Shown in pieces: positions 1 to 12,988 of a stretch of DNA of 64,000 bases (its first letter is position 1; each line of letters opens with the position of its first letter). The notes beneath the pieces were generated by a model. It made no database searches and had not been told where the DNA came from. It saw only the letters and a program-made list of their open reading frames with translations. The position numbers and the translations under genes were made by a program. This DNA comes from Nocardioides sp. (GTDB lineage Bacteria > Actinomycetota > Actinomycetes > Propionibacteriales > Nocardioidaceae), in NCBI GenBank assembly GCA_025924815.1, contig JAICHQ010000005.1, positions 1-64,000 of the forward strand, read 5' to 3'.

Positions 1-760
1 AGGGCGGCGCGACCTTGTTCTTGACCACCTTGACCCGCGTGCGGATACCGACCATGTCGTTGCCGTTCTTGAGCGTGTCCACGCGGCGCACGTCTAGCCG
101 GACCGAGGAGTAGAACTTCAGCGCCCGACCACCGGTCGTGGTCTCGGGCGAGCCGAACATCACCCCGATCTTCTCGCGCAGCTGGTTGATGAAGATGGCC
201 GTGGTGTTGGAGTTGTTGAGCGCACCGGTCATCTTCCGCAGGGCCTGGCTCATCAGCCGGGCCTGGAGGCCGACGTGGCTGTCGCCCATCTCGCCCTCGA
301 TCTCCGCGCGCGGCACCAGGGCGGCCACGGAGTCGATGACGACCAGGTCGAGGGCCCCGGAGCGCACCAGCATGTCGGCGATCTCGAGGGCCTGCTCACC
401 GGAGTCGGGCTGGCTGACCAGCAGCGCGTCGGTGTCGACGCCGAGCGCCTTCGCGTACTCCGGGTCGAGGGCGTGCTCGGCGTCGATGAAGGCCACGATG
501 CCGCCGGCACGCTGGGCGTTGGCCACGGCGTGCAGCGCCACGGTCGTCTTGCCCGACGACTCCGGGCCGTAGATCTCCACCACGCGCCCCCGCGGCAGGC
601 CGCCGAGGCCGAGCGCGACGTCGAGCGCGATCGACCCCGTGGGGATCACCTCGAGCGGGGCGCGCGTCTCGTCGCCGAGCCGCATCACCGAGCCCTTGCC
701 GAACTGCTTCTCGATCTGCGCCAGCGCCACGTTCAGCGCCTGGTCACGGTCTCCAGCCAT
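1..760 (-). CDS. recA: RecA recombinase, N-terminal 253 residues (gene runs off the window start)
   Basis: RecA is the ATP-dependent strand-exchange protein of homologous recombination and the co-protease that triggers LexA cleavage. The visible part starts [10 protein letters not shown] and has Walker A GPESSGKT at residues 65-72, the EHALDP segment near 95-100, Walker B LVVID near 139-143 and a DNA-binding loop 2 region containing PETTTGG. Identity is certain. The C-terminal third lies outside the window. The ATG at 760 is preceded by an AAGGATGG Shine-Dalgarno-like stretch. Upstream on the same strand are DUF3046, ThrE and clgR, with GNAT divergent. Two regulatory elements lie in the 260-bp region upstream, a RecA-NDp-type promoter and a LexA box, so induction by two damage pathways is expected. 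recX is usually the next gene downstream but cannot be seen. Confidence 0.98.
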   Translation of the reverse strand, partial: MAGDRDQALNVALAQIEKQFGKGSVMRLGDETRAPLEVIPTGSIALDVALGLGGLPRGRVVEIYGPESSGKTTVALHAVANAQRAGGIVAFIDAEHALDPEYAKALGVDTDALLVSQPDSGEQALEIADMLVRSGALDLVVIDSVAALVPRAEIEGEMGDSHVGLQARLMSQALRKMTGALNNSNTTAIFINQLREKIGVMFGSPETTTGGRALKFYSSVRLDVRRVDTLKNGNDMVGIRTRVKVVKNKVAPP

Positions 761-837
761 GTCTGTCCATCCTTGTCCGGGACCCGTCGTCCCGTCTCGC
801 TGTGCTGCCCACGGATTCGGTCTTCGTCGTCGGTCAG

Positions 838-859
838 ACGCTAGACCCGGCCACCGACA
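838..859 (-). promoter_or_regulatory. RecA-NDp (PafBC-type) promoter of recA
   Basis: Read on the minus strand, the octamer TGTCGGTG (859-852) is followed by exactly 8 nt and then TAGCGT (843-838). This matches the published mycobacterial LexA-independent damage promoter consensus tTGTCRGTG-N8-TAnnnT except for the first base. It sits about 78 bp upstream of the recA ATG, so it would give a leadered transcript with the Shine-Dalgarno seen before 760. Confidence 0.8.
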
Positions 860-928
860 GGCCGGGCGCACCGAGGTGCGGCCTGTGGAAGAAGCTGTGC
901 TGGTCGAGGTGTGCAGGCTCAATCTAAG

Positions 929-944
929 CCGAACACGTGTTCGA
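929..944 (-). promoter_or_regulatory. LexA-binding SOS box upstream of recA
   Basis: The sequence contains GAAC-ACGT-GTTC at 931-942, flanked to give CGAACACGTGTTCG. This is the actinobacterial/Bacillus-type SOS box consensus CGAAC-N4-GTTCG. On the recA strand a TAGATT hexamer (926-921) lies just downstream, so bound LexA would cover the spacer of a second recA promoter. The divergent GNAT gene starts 77 bp away on the other side and could also be affected. Confidence 0.85.
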
Positions 945-1020
945 TCCGGGACCGACACGCCGCGAACACCGACCGGTAAAGCGGTTGCCGAGCCACGGCG
1001 CCGCCAACGAGCCTGGCCGC

Positions 1021-2046
1021 ATGTCCGACCCCATGTCCGACCTGGTGATCCGACGCGTCGATCCCTCCGACGACGCCGACATGGACGGCTTCCAGCACGT
1101 CTACGCCGCCGCCGAGCTGGCCGAGGACCCCGCCGTGGGGCTGTACTCCCGCGAGGACGCCCACGCGATGCTCACCTCCTCGGACCCCTCGGCGCTCTTC
1201 GAGGGCTTCGGGGCCTTCCTCGACGGCCGGATGGTCGCCGAGTCGATCCTGATGGGGAGCAACCGCGACAACCTGCACCTGGTCCGGATCCTGTTGTGGG
1301 TCGACCCGGAGCACCAGAAGCGGGGTCACGGCGCACGCCTGCTCGCCCACACGGAGCGCAGAGCACGTGCCCTCGGTCGGAAGGTCCTGCTGGCCCAGGC
1401 GCGGGCCGGCCGAGGACTTGCCGGCAACCGGAGGTTCGCCGAGCGTCACGGCTACCGCCTGACGATGACCGAGATCGAGCGACGGCTCATCCTCCCCGTC
1501 GACCGGGCCGAGTTGGACCGGCTGGCCGACGAGGCCGCGCCGCACCACACCGGCTACGAGATCCGCTCTTCCGTCGGGAGGGTGCCGACCGAGCTGCGGG
1601 CGTCGTACGTCGCCCTCCGGAACCTCCTGGAGGTCGAGATGCCGCACGGTGAGCTGGAGGTGGAGCCGGCAGGCGGCACGGTCGACGACCTCGAGGCGAC
1701 CGAGCGCGAGCGCGAGGAGGCGAGTCGGCGCACCCTCGCCGCGTTCGCCGTGCGCGACGGGGTCGTGGTCGCCTACGCCGACGCGTCGGTGCCGGGCGAT
1801 GGCTTCACGCACATCGACCAGTACGGCACGCTGGTGCACCCCGACCATCGCGGCCACCGGCTGGGGATGGCGGTGAAGTGCGCACAGCTCCGTCTGGTGG
1901 CCGACCACTTCCCCGACAAGGAGTACGTGACCACCAGCAACGCCGAGGTCAACGCCCACATGGTCGCGATCAACGTCGCCCTCGGCTTCGAGATCCACCA
2001 GGTCTGGGACGAGTTCGAGAAGCGGCTCGGCCCTATCGCGAGCTAG
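1021..2046 (+). CDS. Tandem GNAT-family N-acetyltransferase
   Basis: This 341-residue protein has two GNAT folds. The N-terminal one spans roughly residues 5-160, with a [15 protein letters not shown] segment that resembles the acetyl-CoA-binding R/Q-x-x-G-x-G/A loop. The C-terminal one spans roughly 190-340, with [14 protein letters not shown] as a second, better match. Tandem GNATs of this size include mycothiol synthase (MshD)-like enzymes, but the substrate cannot be read from sequence. The ATG at 1021 was chosen because the fold begins directly after it; the ATG at 1033 is also possible. It is divergent from recA. Its stop codon overlaps that of the convergent thrE-type gene in a shared CTAG, so the two transcripts must overlap. 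Confidence 0.85.
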   Translation: MSDPMSDLVIRRVDPSDDADMDGFQHVYAAAELAEDPAVGLYSREDAHAMLTSSDPSALFEGFGAFLDGRMVAESILMGSNRDNLHLVRILLWVDPEHQKRGHGARLLAHTERRARALGRKVLLAQARAGRGLAGNRRFAERHGYRLTMTEIERRLILPVDRAELDRLADEAAPHHTGYEIRSSVGRVPTELRASYVALRNLLEVEMPHGELEVEPAGGTVDDLEATEREREEASRRTLAAFAVRDGVVVAYADASVPGDGFTHIDQYGTLVHPDHRGHRLGMAVKCAQLRLVADHFPDKEYVTTSNAEVNAHMVAINVALGFEIHQVWDEFEKRLGPIAS

Positions 2047-3443
2047 CCCGGCGTGCGGTTGCGTGCCCGGCGACGGCGCAGGCCGTTGACCGCACGCGCA
2101 GTGTGCGGCCCGACGAGACGGGGTCCGGCGAGCTTGCTCTCCAGCCGGCGTGCCTCGCGGCGGATCGGCTGGGCGACGTACTCGCCGAGGATCGCACCGG
2201 AGCTCAGGGCGATCGCGATCGCCGCGGCGTTGACCATCGCCAGCAACGCGGCGCTCGAGTCGGTCGCGAGCAGCGTCAGGCCGCGATAGATCGAGAGGCC
2301 GGGCAGGAACGGCGTGATGCCGGCGGCGACCACGACGAGGGCCGGGATCCGGGCCCGCGCCGCCACCGGATAGCCGGCCAGGCCGAGCAGGAGCGCTGCC
2401 AGGGCCGACGACCAGGCGATGCCGAAGCCGCGGTTGTAGGCGCCGGCGTACAACGCGATCGCCACCGCGGCCACCGCGGCGATCGGGGTGAGGGCGCGGA
2501 GCGGTGCATAGGCCGAGAAGGCGTACGCCGCGGCGGCGATCGCCCCGCCGACCACCATCACCGGGATGTCGGCGATCGCGTAGGCCCCCGGGTCGAGCCG
2601 GCCGAGGTCGACCCCGATCACATCCGCGATCTGGAGGCCGCCACTGACGCCGGCGACGACACCCGCCGTGGCCAGGAACGCCTCGAGGATCCGGGCACCC
2701 GCGGTCACCGGGAACCCGGTCAGCGCGTCCTGGATGGCGCCGAGGAAGTTCACGCCCGCCAGCAGCATCACGATGCTGGTCGAGATGACCAGGCTGGGCG
2801 ACACGTCGGCGGAGGTCGAGTCGACCCCGACCGCGATCAGCGTCGCCAGCAGGCCGCCCGCGACCTGCTGGTAGAACGTCGGGAGCCGGCGCCGGCCCAT
2901 CTGCCGCTGCAGGCGGTCGACGAGCATCGCGGCGGCCGCGGCCACGGCCACCACCAGCACGTCGCCGCCGAGCACCATGCCGACACCGCCGCCCATCACG
3001 CCGAGGGCGACCGTGACCGACCACCGGGGTCGCGAGTGGCCGGTGGAGATGATCTTGTTGAGGCGGCTCGTCGCCTCCGCCCGGTCGAGCCGGCCCTCCA
3101 CCAGGTCGCGGATCAGGTGGTCGACCGCCGTCAGGTGGCCGTAGTCGACCTCGCGGTAGCGCACCTGCCGGATCTGGATCAGGGCCGGCTCCTCCGGCGC
3201 GGGCTGATGGCTCATGGTGAGCTCGGTGAACATGACGTCGGCGGTGACGCCCCGCAGTCCGGACGCCCACGCCACGTTGCTCATCGCCGCGCTCACGTCG
3301 CTCGCGCCAGCGCCGGAGGAGAGCAGCAGCTCGCCGATCCGGAGCGCGAGGTTCATCGTCGCGGCGATCTCGCGCGTCTCGCGGGTGCCGCGGGGCGCGG
3401 GGACGACCGTCTCCTCGGGCGGCTCGGGGGGCGTGGCAGACAT
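2043..3443 (-). CDS. ThrE-family threonine/serine exporter-like protein
   Basis: The protein has 466 residues: a soluble N-terminal domain of about 190 residues (DUF1212 type), then about ten hydrophobic segments to near residue 420. This is the layout of the Corynebacterium glutamicum ThrE exporter. The soluble part contains the SSGAGASDV segment typical of the family, and the membrane part has ThrE-like paired repeats. By homology it exports small amino acids such as threonine or serine with the proton gradient; the true substrate is unknown. The ATG at 3443 lies 7 bp after the stop of the DUF3046 gene, so the two are probably co-transcribed. The C-terminus is very basic (arginine-rich) and ends convergent with the GNAT gene. 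Confidence 0.88.
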   Translation of the reverse strand: MSATPPEPPEETVVPAPRGTRETREIAATMNLALRIGELLLSSGAGASDVSAAMSNVAWASGLRGVTADVMFTELTMSHQPAPEEPALIQIRQVRYREVDYGHLTAVDHLIRDLVEGRLDRAEATSRLNKIISTGHSRPRWSVTVALGVMGGGVGMVLGGDVLVVAVAAAAAMLVDRLQRQMGRRRLPTFYQQVAGGLLATLIAVGVDSTSADVSPSLVISTSIVMLLAGVNFLGAIQDALTGFPVTAGARILEAFLATAGVVAGVSGGLQIADVIGVDLGRLDPGAYAIADIPVMVVGGAIAAAAYAFSAYAPLRALTPIAAVAAVAIALYAGAYNRGFGIAWSSALAALLLGLAGYPVAARARIPALVVVAAGITPFLPGLSIYRGLTLLATDSSAALLAMVNAAAIAIALSSGAILGEYVAQPIRREARRLESKLAGPRLVGPHTARAVNGLRRRRARNRTPG

Positions 3444-3450
3444 GGCGTGG

Positions 3451-3645
3451 CTACCGGGCCGATGCCGGCAGCTCGAGGGCGCGCCATACGGCGGCCCACA
3501 CCGTCTTGGGTGGCTCGCCGGCGTCGAGGGCCTCGCTCGCGGTGCGCTCCCCGAGCTCACCGATCACGACCTGGCCGGCCCAGGCACGCGCGTACGCCGG
3601 GCCGAGGGCCGACTCCAACCGCGCCCAGAACTCGGTGTGCCTCAC
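3451..3645 (-). CDS. DUF3046 family small protein
   Basis: This 64-residue protein begins MRHTEFWARL (GTG start) and has the GEPPKTVWAAVWRAL segment typical of DUF3046. The family is restricted to Actinobacteria and is usually encoded just upstream of recA-recX, as here apart from the ThrE and GNAT genes that intervene. Its function is unknown. A CATGAT hexamer ends six bases before the GTG, similar to the leaderless promoters elsewhere in the window, so it may start its own transcript. Confidence 0.88.
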   Translation of the reverse strand: MRHTEFWARLESALGPAYARAWAGQVVIGELGERTASEALDAGEPPKTVWAAVWRALELPASAR

Positions 3646-3652
3646 GGCACCA

Positions 3653-4801
3653 TCATGCGCGAACCGCCAGTGCGGCCAGCCACGGCTCCCGCTCGCTGCC
3701 CTCGGTGCGCACGACCTCGCGGACCGACCAGCCCGCCGCCTCCAGGGCCGAGCGCAGCGGCTCCTCGCGCCAGAACGTGAAGAACCGGGGCGCGGTCACG
3801 TTGCCGTGGATCGACCAGTCCTCGCCGTCGCCCTCCTTGACCGACACGAACAGCCCACCACCGGGCCGGGTCGCCCGGGCGAGCCGCGCCAGAACGGTCG
3901 GCAGGTCCTCGCGGTCGACGTGGAGCAGGCTCGCGTCGGCCCAGACCCCGTCGTACGCCGCCTCGGGCGTCGCCGGGTCGGCCAGGTCGTCGACGAGCGG
4001 GTCGAGCCGGTCGGCCACCTGCCCCCTGGCTCTGAGCAGGTCGACGAAGGCCGGCGTGATGTCGGTCCGGCGCACCGACAGCCCGGCCTGCTCGAGCGCC
4101 AGCGCGTCGCGACCCGAGCCGCTGCCCACCTCCAGCACCCGGCTGCCGGGCGGGACGACCCGGACGAACCGCCCGATCGCCGAGGCGATCGCCGCCGGCA
4201 GCTCCTGGGTGCGTTCGAGGTAGTCGGTCGCTGACGCGTCGTACGCGCGGACCGTCGCCGACCGCGCGGCATGCCGAACATCGTGCAGGTGGTGGACCAC
4301 GTCATGCAGCTGGTAGCGCGCGAGGCTCTCGATCGTGAAGCCGCTGCCGTCGCTACGCCTCCCCTGCCGGTGCCACGCCAGCGGCGGAACGGAGTCGTAG
4401 AGGTCTCCGATGGCGTACGCCGCGGCGACCAGCGTGGGCCCGACGATCGCCGGCAGCTGGTCGGCGTAGCGTCCATCGACAGCCGACCGGTCCTGATCCC
4501 AGTCGTCGAAGACCGGGTCGTCCTCACCGAGCATCTGGGTCACCCGGTCGTGGTAGATCTGGTGGACGTCGTGCACGTGGCAGGCGTACTCCAGCGTCGA
4601 CCAGCGATCGGCGCGGATGCGCTCGCCGGCGCTCGGGTCGGCCAGGAGCGCGAACCACACGTGGGCGTTCTTCCGGAAGGCCCGCGGGATCGCGTGGCGG
4701 TCGTACGCCGAGGCGTCGAAGCCGCACTCGTCGCAGGGCCGGTCGAGCACCCAGGTCCAGTCCTTGGTGTCCGGTTGGAGGCTCACCGGCTCGCGCGTCA
4801 C
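3653..4801 (-). CDS. DinB-like domain fused to a class I SAM-dependent methyltransferase
   Basis: The N-terminal ~185 residues form a helical DinB/maleylpyruvate-isomerase-type domain with conserved histidines (WSTLEYACHVHDV, and HDVVHHLHDV near 170-180) that could bind a metal. Residues ~200-380 are a Rossmann methyltransferase, with motif I VLEVGSGSGRDAL near 220 and a VWADASLLHV segment. An N-terminal cysteine pair (CDECGF) could add a metal site. No substrate can be assigned. The GTG start at 4801 is preceded by CAGGAT ending six bases upstream, a weak version of the leaderless -10 pattern. It ends 7 bp before DUF3046. The fusion is treated as a finding. Confidence 0.82.
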   Translation of the reverse strand: MTREPVSLQPDTKDWTWVLDRPCDECGFDASAYDRHAIPRAFRKNAHVWFALLADPSAGERIRADRWSTLEYACHVHDVHQIYHDRVTQMLGEDDPVFDDWDQDRSAVDGRYADQLPAIVGPTLVAAAYAIGDLYDSVPPLAWHRQGRRSDGSGFTIESLARYQLHDVVHHLHDVRHAARSATVRAYDASATDYLERTQELPAAIASAIGRFVRVVPPGSRVLEVGSGSGRDALALEQAGLSVRRTDITPAFVDLLRARGQVADRLDPLVDDLADPATPEAAYDGVWADASLLHVDREDLPTVLARLARATRPGGGLFVSVKEGDGEDWSIHGNVTAPRFFTFWREEPLRSALEAAGWSVREVVRTEGSEREPWLAALAVRA

Positions 4802-4846
4802 CCGGCCATCCTGACGTACGAGGTCGCGTCGTACGAGCAGCAGGGC

Positions 4847-5641
4847 TCAAGTCAGCAGCAGCGTGTCGAGCCGGCGCCGTACGACGAGCAGGCCGAACAG
4901 CCCCATCGCGACCAGGTAGCCCACCGAGACCGCCGACTCCCAGGTGAGCGCACCGGTGGTGAGCTCGCGGCAGAGCACGACGCCGCGGTAGAGCGGCGTC
5001 GCCTCCACGGCCCACCGCAGCACGCCGTGGAACGCGGTGACCGGGAAGAAGGTGCCGGAGAAGAGGAACATCGGCAGCTGCAACAAGGTGATCTTGTCGA
5101 AGTCCTGCCACGACGTCATCCAGGTCGTCAGCGCCATGCAGACCGCGCTGAAGGCGAAGCCGATCAGCAGCGTGGCCGGGAACGCGAGCACGGCCCACCA
5201 CGAGTGCACCAGCCCCATCGCCCACATCACGGCCAGGAAGGCCACGGAGTAGGACGCGCCGCGGAGCTGCCCCCAGATGATCTCGCCCCGGGCGATGTCG
5301 GAGGTCGTCAACGGGGTGGCGAGCATCTGGTCGTAGAGCTTCTCGTAACGCAGCTTGAAGAAGACGTTGAAGGTGCTGTCCAACAGGGCGCCGTTGAACG
5401 CCGACGCCGCCAGCATGCCGGGCGCGACGAACTCGGCATAGGGGATCGAGTGGCCGTTGACCTCGAAGCCCGGGATCAGCTTGCCGACCCCGATGCCGAT
5501 CGAGAACAGGTAGAAGACCGGCTCCAGGAAGCCGGTGAGGAAGAGCTTCCACTGCGTGCGGTAGGTGATGTAGTTGCGGAGCACCAGCAGCCGGGTGCCC
5601 TCGAGTCGCCTCAGCGGAGAGGAGGTCGAGATCGCCGTCAC
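4847..5641 (-). CDS. ABC-2 type transporter permease (second of a pair)
   Basis: This 264-residue permease has six predicted membrane segments. The ABC-2 core includes a cytoplasmic loop LRYEKLYDQMLATPL and the PLYRG segment before the last helices. It belongs to the DrrB/NodJ-like group that forms the membrane half of drug, antibiotic or polysaccharide exporters. The GTG start at 5641 overlaps the upstream permease stop by 4 bp (GTGA), so translation is coupled. With the gene at 5638-6474 it would form a heterodimeric channel driven by the ATPase at 6474-7427. Confidence 0.9.
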   Translation of the reverse strand: MTAISTSSPLRRLEGTRLLVLRNYITYRTQWKLFLTGFLEPVFYLFSIGIGVGKLIPGFEVNGHSIPYAEFVAPGMLAASAFNGALLDSTFNVFFKLRYEKLYDQMLATPLTTSDIARGEIIWGQLRGASYSVAFLAVMWAMGLVHSWWAVLAFPATLLIGFAFSAVCMALTTWMTSWQDFDKITLLQLPMFLFSGTFFPVTAFHGVLRWAVEATPLYRGVVLCRELTTGALTWESAVSVGYLVAMGLFGLLVVRRRLDTLLLT

Positions 5642-6474
5642 TGCGCGAGCCTCCGCTCCAGCGTGCGGGTCGCCACCCGCCACCCGACCACCAGCACCGC
5701 CACGAGGACCCCGACGTTGACCAACGCGAGGCTGCCGTCGACGTGGTCGAGGCAGAGCATCCGGGTCAGGTTGACGCCGTGCCACAGCGGCGTCACCTTG
5801 GCCACGGCCTCGAGCACAGGACCGAGGTTGCTGATCGGGAAGAACGAGCCCGAGAACAAGAACAGTGGGATCAGCCCGAGGCGGAAGATCAGTCCGAAAG
5901 ACGCCTCACTGCGGATGAAGGCGCTGAACGCGAACGTCCAGACCGCGAACGCCATCCCGGTCAGCAGGGTGACCGGGAACGCGAGGACGGGCCCCCACCA
6001 GCTGGCGAACACCCCGAACGGGGCCATCACCACCAGGTAGACCGCACTGGTCGAGGCGACCCGGAACAAGGTGAAGGCGAGCATCGCGTTGGCCAGGTCG
6101 CGCGCCTCCAGCGGGCTCGCGAGCTGGGCGTAGAAGCTCTTGTGCCACTTCAGGGCACCCATCACCGGGTACGTCGTCTCCAGCACCGCGGTCTGCATCG
6201 CCTGGGCCGCGACCAGACCCGGGACGATGAAGGCGAGGTAGGACGTGGCGCCCTCCAGCCGGGAGGGCGGCGAGTGGACGAAGCCGCCCAGCAGCACGCC
6301 CATCGCCAGCACGTAGAGCAGGGGTGAGGCGAACGAGGTGATGATCGAGCTCTTCCAGGTGCGCTTGTAGACCGTCCACCAGTAGTCGTACTGGCGGACC
6401 ACGCCCCGCCACGGACTCAGCCGCCGGTCGTCGCGCACGACCGCGTCGGTGGCGCCTGTCGAGACCACGGCCAT
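5638..6474 (-). CDS. ABC-2 type transporter permease (first of a pair)
   Basis: The 278-residue protein begins MAVVSTG. After a soluble N-terminal stretch of about 45 residues it has six hydrophobic segments of the ABC-2 membrane domain, with LKWHKSFYAQLASPL in the first loop and PLWHGVNL before the last helices. It is paralogous to the next permease. The ATG at 6474 shares one base with the ATPase stop (TGATG), giving tight coupling. The cargo of the exporter is unknown; DrrAB-type systems export hydrophobic drugs or lipids. Confidence 0.9.
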   Translation of the reverse strand: MAVVSTGATDAVVRDDRRLSPWRGVVRQYDYWWTVYKRTWKSSIITSFASPLLYVLAMGVLLGGFVHSPPSRLEGATSYLAFIVPGLVAAQAMQTAVLETTYPVMGALKWHKSFYAQLASPLEARDLANAMLAFTLFRVASTSAVYLVVMAPFGVFASWWGPVLAFPVTLLTGMAFAVWTFAFSAFIRSEASFGLIFRLGLIPLFLFSGSFFPISNLGPVLEAVAKVTPLWHGVNLTRMLCLDHVDGSLALVNVGVLVAVLVVGWRVATRTLERRLAQ

Positions 6475-7427
6475 CAGTCCACCAGCGTCCGTCCGGTCAG
6501 CCGCAGGAAGACGTCCTCGAGCGTCGAGCGGCGTACGAGCGTCGCGATCGGCGTCAGCCCGCGCGCGTGGACCTGCTCCAGGACGTGCTCGCCGTTCTCG
6601 CTGTAGACCAGCAGCCGGTCGGGCAGCACCTCCACCCGCTCGCCCAGGTCGGAGACCTTCTCCGCCGTCGCGTCGTGGTCGCCGACCGGGAAGCGCAGCT
6701 CGGCCACCTCGCGCGTCGAGTGTGCGCGGATGAGCTCGAGCGGCGAGCCCTCCGCCGCGATCACGCCGCGGTCCATGACCACGAGCCGGTCGCAGAGCTG
6801 CTCGGCCTCGTCCATGTAGTGCGTGGTGATCACCAGGGTCACACCCTGCTGCTTGAGCCGGAACAGCCGGTCCCACAACACATGGCGCGCCTGCGGGTCG
6901 AGGCCGGTGGTGGGCTCGTCGAGGAGCAGGATCTCGGGCCGGTTGATGAGCGAGCGGGCGATGGTCAGCCGGCGCTTCATGCCCCCGGAGAGGCTCTCGA
7001 CCTTGGCGTCGCGCTTCTCGCCGAGCTGGACGAACTCCAGGAGCTCGTCGGCGCGCTCGCGCACCTCGCGCTTGGGGATGCCGAAGTAGCGGCCGTAGAT
7101 GTAGAGGTTGTCGAAGACGTTCAGCTCGTTGTCGAGGGTGTCCTCCTGCGGGCAGACGCCGAGCCGGGAGCGGATGGCCGGACCGTGCTCCGCAGGGTCC
7201 ATCCCGAGGATGCGCAGCTCGCCCGCGGTCACCGGCGACACCGCCGCGATCATCCGCATGGTGGAGGACTTGCCGGCGCCGTTGGGGCCGAGGAAGCCGA
7301 ACGCCTCGCCCCGGCGTACCTCGATGTCGATGCCCTTGACCGCCTCGACGGTGGCACCCGACTTGTCGTCGAACGACTTGCGCAGTCCGCGGGCCGAGAT
7401 CATGGCGTCGCTGGTCAGGTCTGGCAC
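6474..7427 (-). CDS. ABC transporter ATP-binding protein, DrrA-like
   Basis: This 317-residue ATPase has Walker A GPNGAGKSS, Q-loop CPQEDTLD, signature LSGGMKRR, Walker B ILLLDEPTTGLDP and switch histidine TTHYMDEA, followed by the C-terminal DrrA-type extension to ...GRTLVD. It energises the two permeases that follow without gaps. The GTG at 7427 was chosen because a perfect TAGGGT -10 ends eight bases upstream; the ATG at 7403 (MISARGLRKSF) is the alternative and lacks a clear ribosome-binding site. The promoter carries a RecA-NDp-like octamer, so the exporter may be damage-inducible. Confidence 0.92.
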   Translation of the reverse strand: MPDLTSDAMISARGLRKSFDDKSGATVEAVKGIDIEVRRGEAFGFLGPNGAGKSSTMRMIAAVSPVTAGELRILGMDPAEHGPAIRSRLGVCPQEDTLDNELNVFDNLYIYGRYFGIPKREVRERADELLEFVQLGEKRDAKVESLSGGMKRRLTIARSLINRPEILLLDEPTTGLDPQARHVLWDRLFRLKQQGVTLVITTHYMDEAEQLCDRLVVMDRGVIAAEGSPLELIRAHSTREVAELRFPVGDHDATAEKVSDLGERVEVLPDRLLVYSENGEHVLEQVHARGLTPIATLVRRSTLEDVFLRLTGRTLVD

Positions 7428-7435
7428 GTTGACCG

Positions 7436-7457
7436 ACCCTACAAACGACCGCCGACA
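7436..7457 (-). promoter_or_regulatory. RecA-NDp-like promoter of the ABC exporter operon
   Basis: On the minus strand TGTCGGCG (7457-7450) is followed by exactly 8 nt and then TAGGGT (7441-7436), which ends 8 nt before the GTG at 7427. The arrangement equals tTGTCRGTG-N8-TAnnnT with two differences in the first element (its optional first base, and T to C at the seventh base of the octamer). The same octamer is found facing lhr in the same intergenic region. Confidence 0.55.
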
Positions 7458-7577
7458 TGAGGACAGTCGTTTCCCGGTCCACGGTGGCGCTGCTGATCCC
7501 GCCCCACCCAGCCCGGTGGAAGATCCACGATTCCGGGACCCAGAACGGTGGACAACCCACCGCCGCCCGCTCTTCGC

Positions 7578-7599
7578 TGTCGGCGGCGTGAGCAAGGAT
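7578..7599 (+). promoter_or_regulatory. RecA-NDp-like element upstream of lhr
   Basis: TGTCGGCG (7578-7585), 8 nt, then AAGGAT (7594-7599), which ends exactly 6 nt before the lhr ATG at 7606. The octamer is identical to that of the divergent ABC operon. AAGGAT departs from TAnnnT at its first base and could equally be read as a Shine-Dalgarno, so the call is tentative. Confidence 0.4.
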
Positions 7600-7605
7600 G
7601 GAGCC

Positions 7606-12180
<4,575 letters not shown>

Positions 12181-12194
12181 CGATGTGGTGATCG

Positions 12195-12986
12195 ATGCCT
12201 GAGGGCGACACCGTCTGGCGCGCCGCCCAGCTGCTCGACGGGGCACTGAGCGGCAAGGTCCTGACCCGCACCGACGTCCGGGTGCCGGCGTACGCCACCT
12301 GGGACCTGGCCGGTGCCCGGGTCGTGGAGACCGTCTCGCGCGGCAAGCACCTGCTCACCCGCATCGACGGCGAGCGGCGCTGGACGCTGCACACCCATCT
12401 GAAGATGGAGGGCGGCTGGAGAGTCCTGCGACCCGGCGGGCGCTGGCCGCGCCCGGCCCACACAGCCCGGGTGATCCTGGAGACCGCCGACACCGTCGCG
12501 GTCGGGTTCCAGCTGGGCATCGTCGAGCTCGTGGCCCGCGAGGAGGAGGACACGATCGTAGGTCACCTCGGCCCCGACCTGCTCGGCCCCGGCTGGGACG
12601 CCGCCGAGGCGGTTCGGCGCCTGCACGAGCAGCCGGACCGCGCGATCAAGGAGGCGCTGCTCGACCAGACCCGGCTGGCGGGCGTCGGCAACATGTACGC
12701 CTGCGAGCTCCTGTTCCTCGCCGGGGTCGCCCCGGAGACCCCGGTCCGAGCCGTTCCCGACCTGCTGCGGATGGTCGAGCGCGCCCACCAGCTGCTCGAC
12801 CACAACCGTCATCGCGCGGTGCAGTCCACCACCGGTGACCTGGCCCGGGGGCGCAACCTGTGGGTCTACGGGCGCGGTGGACAGCCCTGCCGTCGCTGCG
12901 GCACGCCGATCGTGGAGGCGACCCTGGGCGACGCGGGACGCGCACGGGTCACCTACTCATGCCCGAGCTGCCAGCCCGCTTCGTGA
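12195..12986 (+). CDS. nei: Fpg/Nei family DNA glycosylase (endonuclease VIII)
   Basis: This 263-residue base-excision repair enzyme has the catalytic Pro2-Glu3 (MPEGDTVW; the initiator Met is removed so Pro becomes N-terminal) and the conserved TRLAGVGNMYA helix-two-turn-helix. A C-terminal zinc finger has CRRC and CPSC pairs. A glycine-rich GRGGQPC region precedes the finger. Nei-type enzymes remove oxidised pyrimidines and nick the abasic site. It follows lhr closely and in the same direction. Its TGA overlaps a short TGAGCTCA palindrome that also contains the stop of the convergent lipoprotein gene. Confidence 0.95.
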   Translation: MPEGDTVWRAAQLLDGALSGKVLTRTDVRVPAYATWDLAGARVVETVSRGKHLLTRIDGERRWTLHTHLKMEGGWRVLRPGGRWPRPAHTARVILETADTVAVGFQLGIVELVAREEEDTIVGHLGPDLLGPGWDAAEAVRRLHEQPDRAIKEALLDQTRLAGVGNMYACELLFLAGVAPETPVRAVPDLLRMVERAHQLLDHNRHRAVQSTTGDLARGRNLWVYGRGGQPCRRCGTPIVEATLGDAGRARVTYSCPSCQPAS

Positions 12987-12988
12987 GC

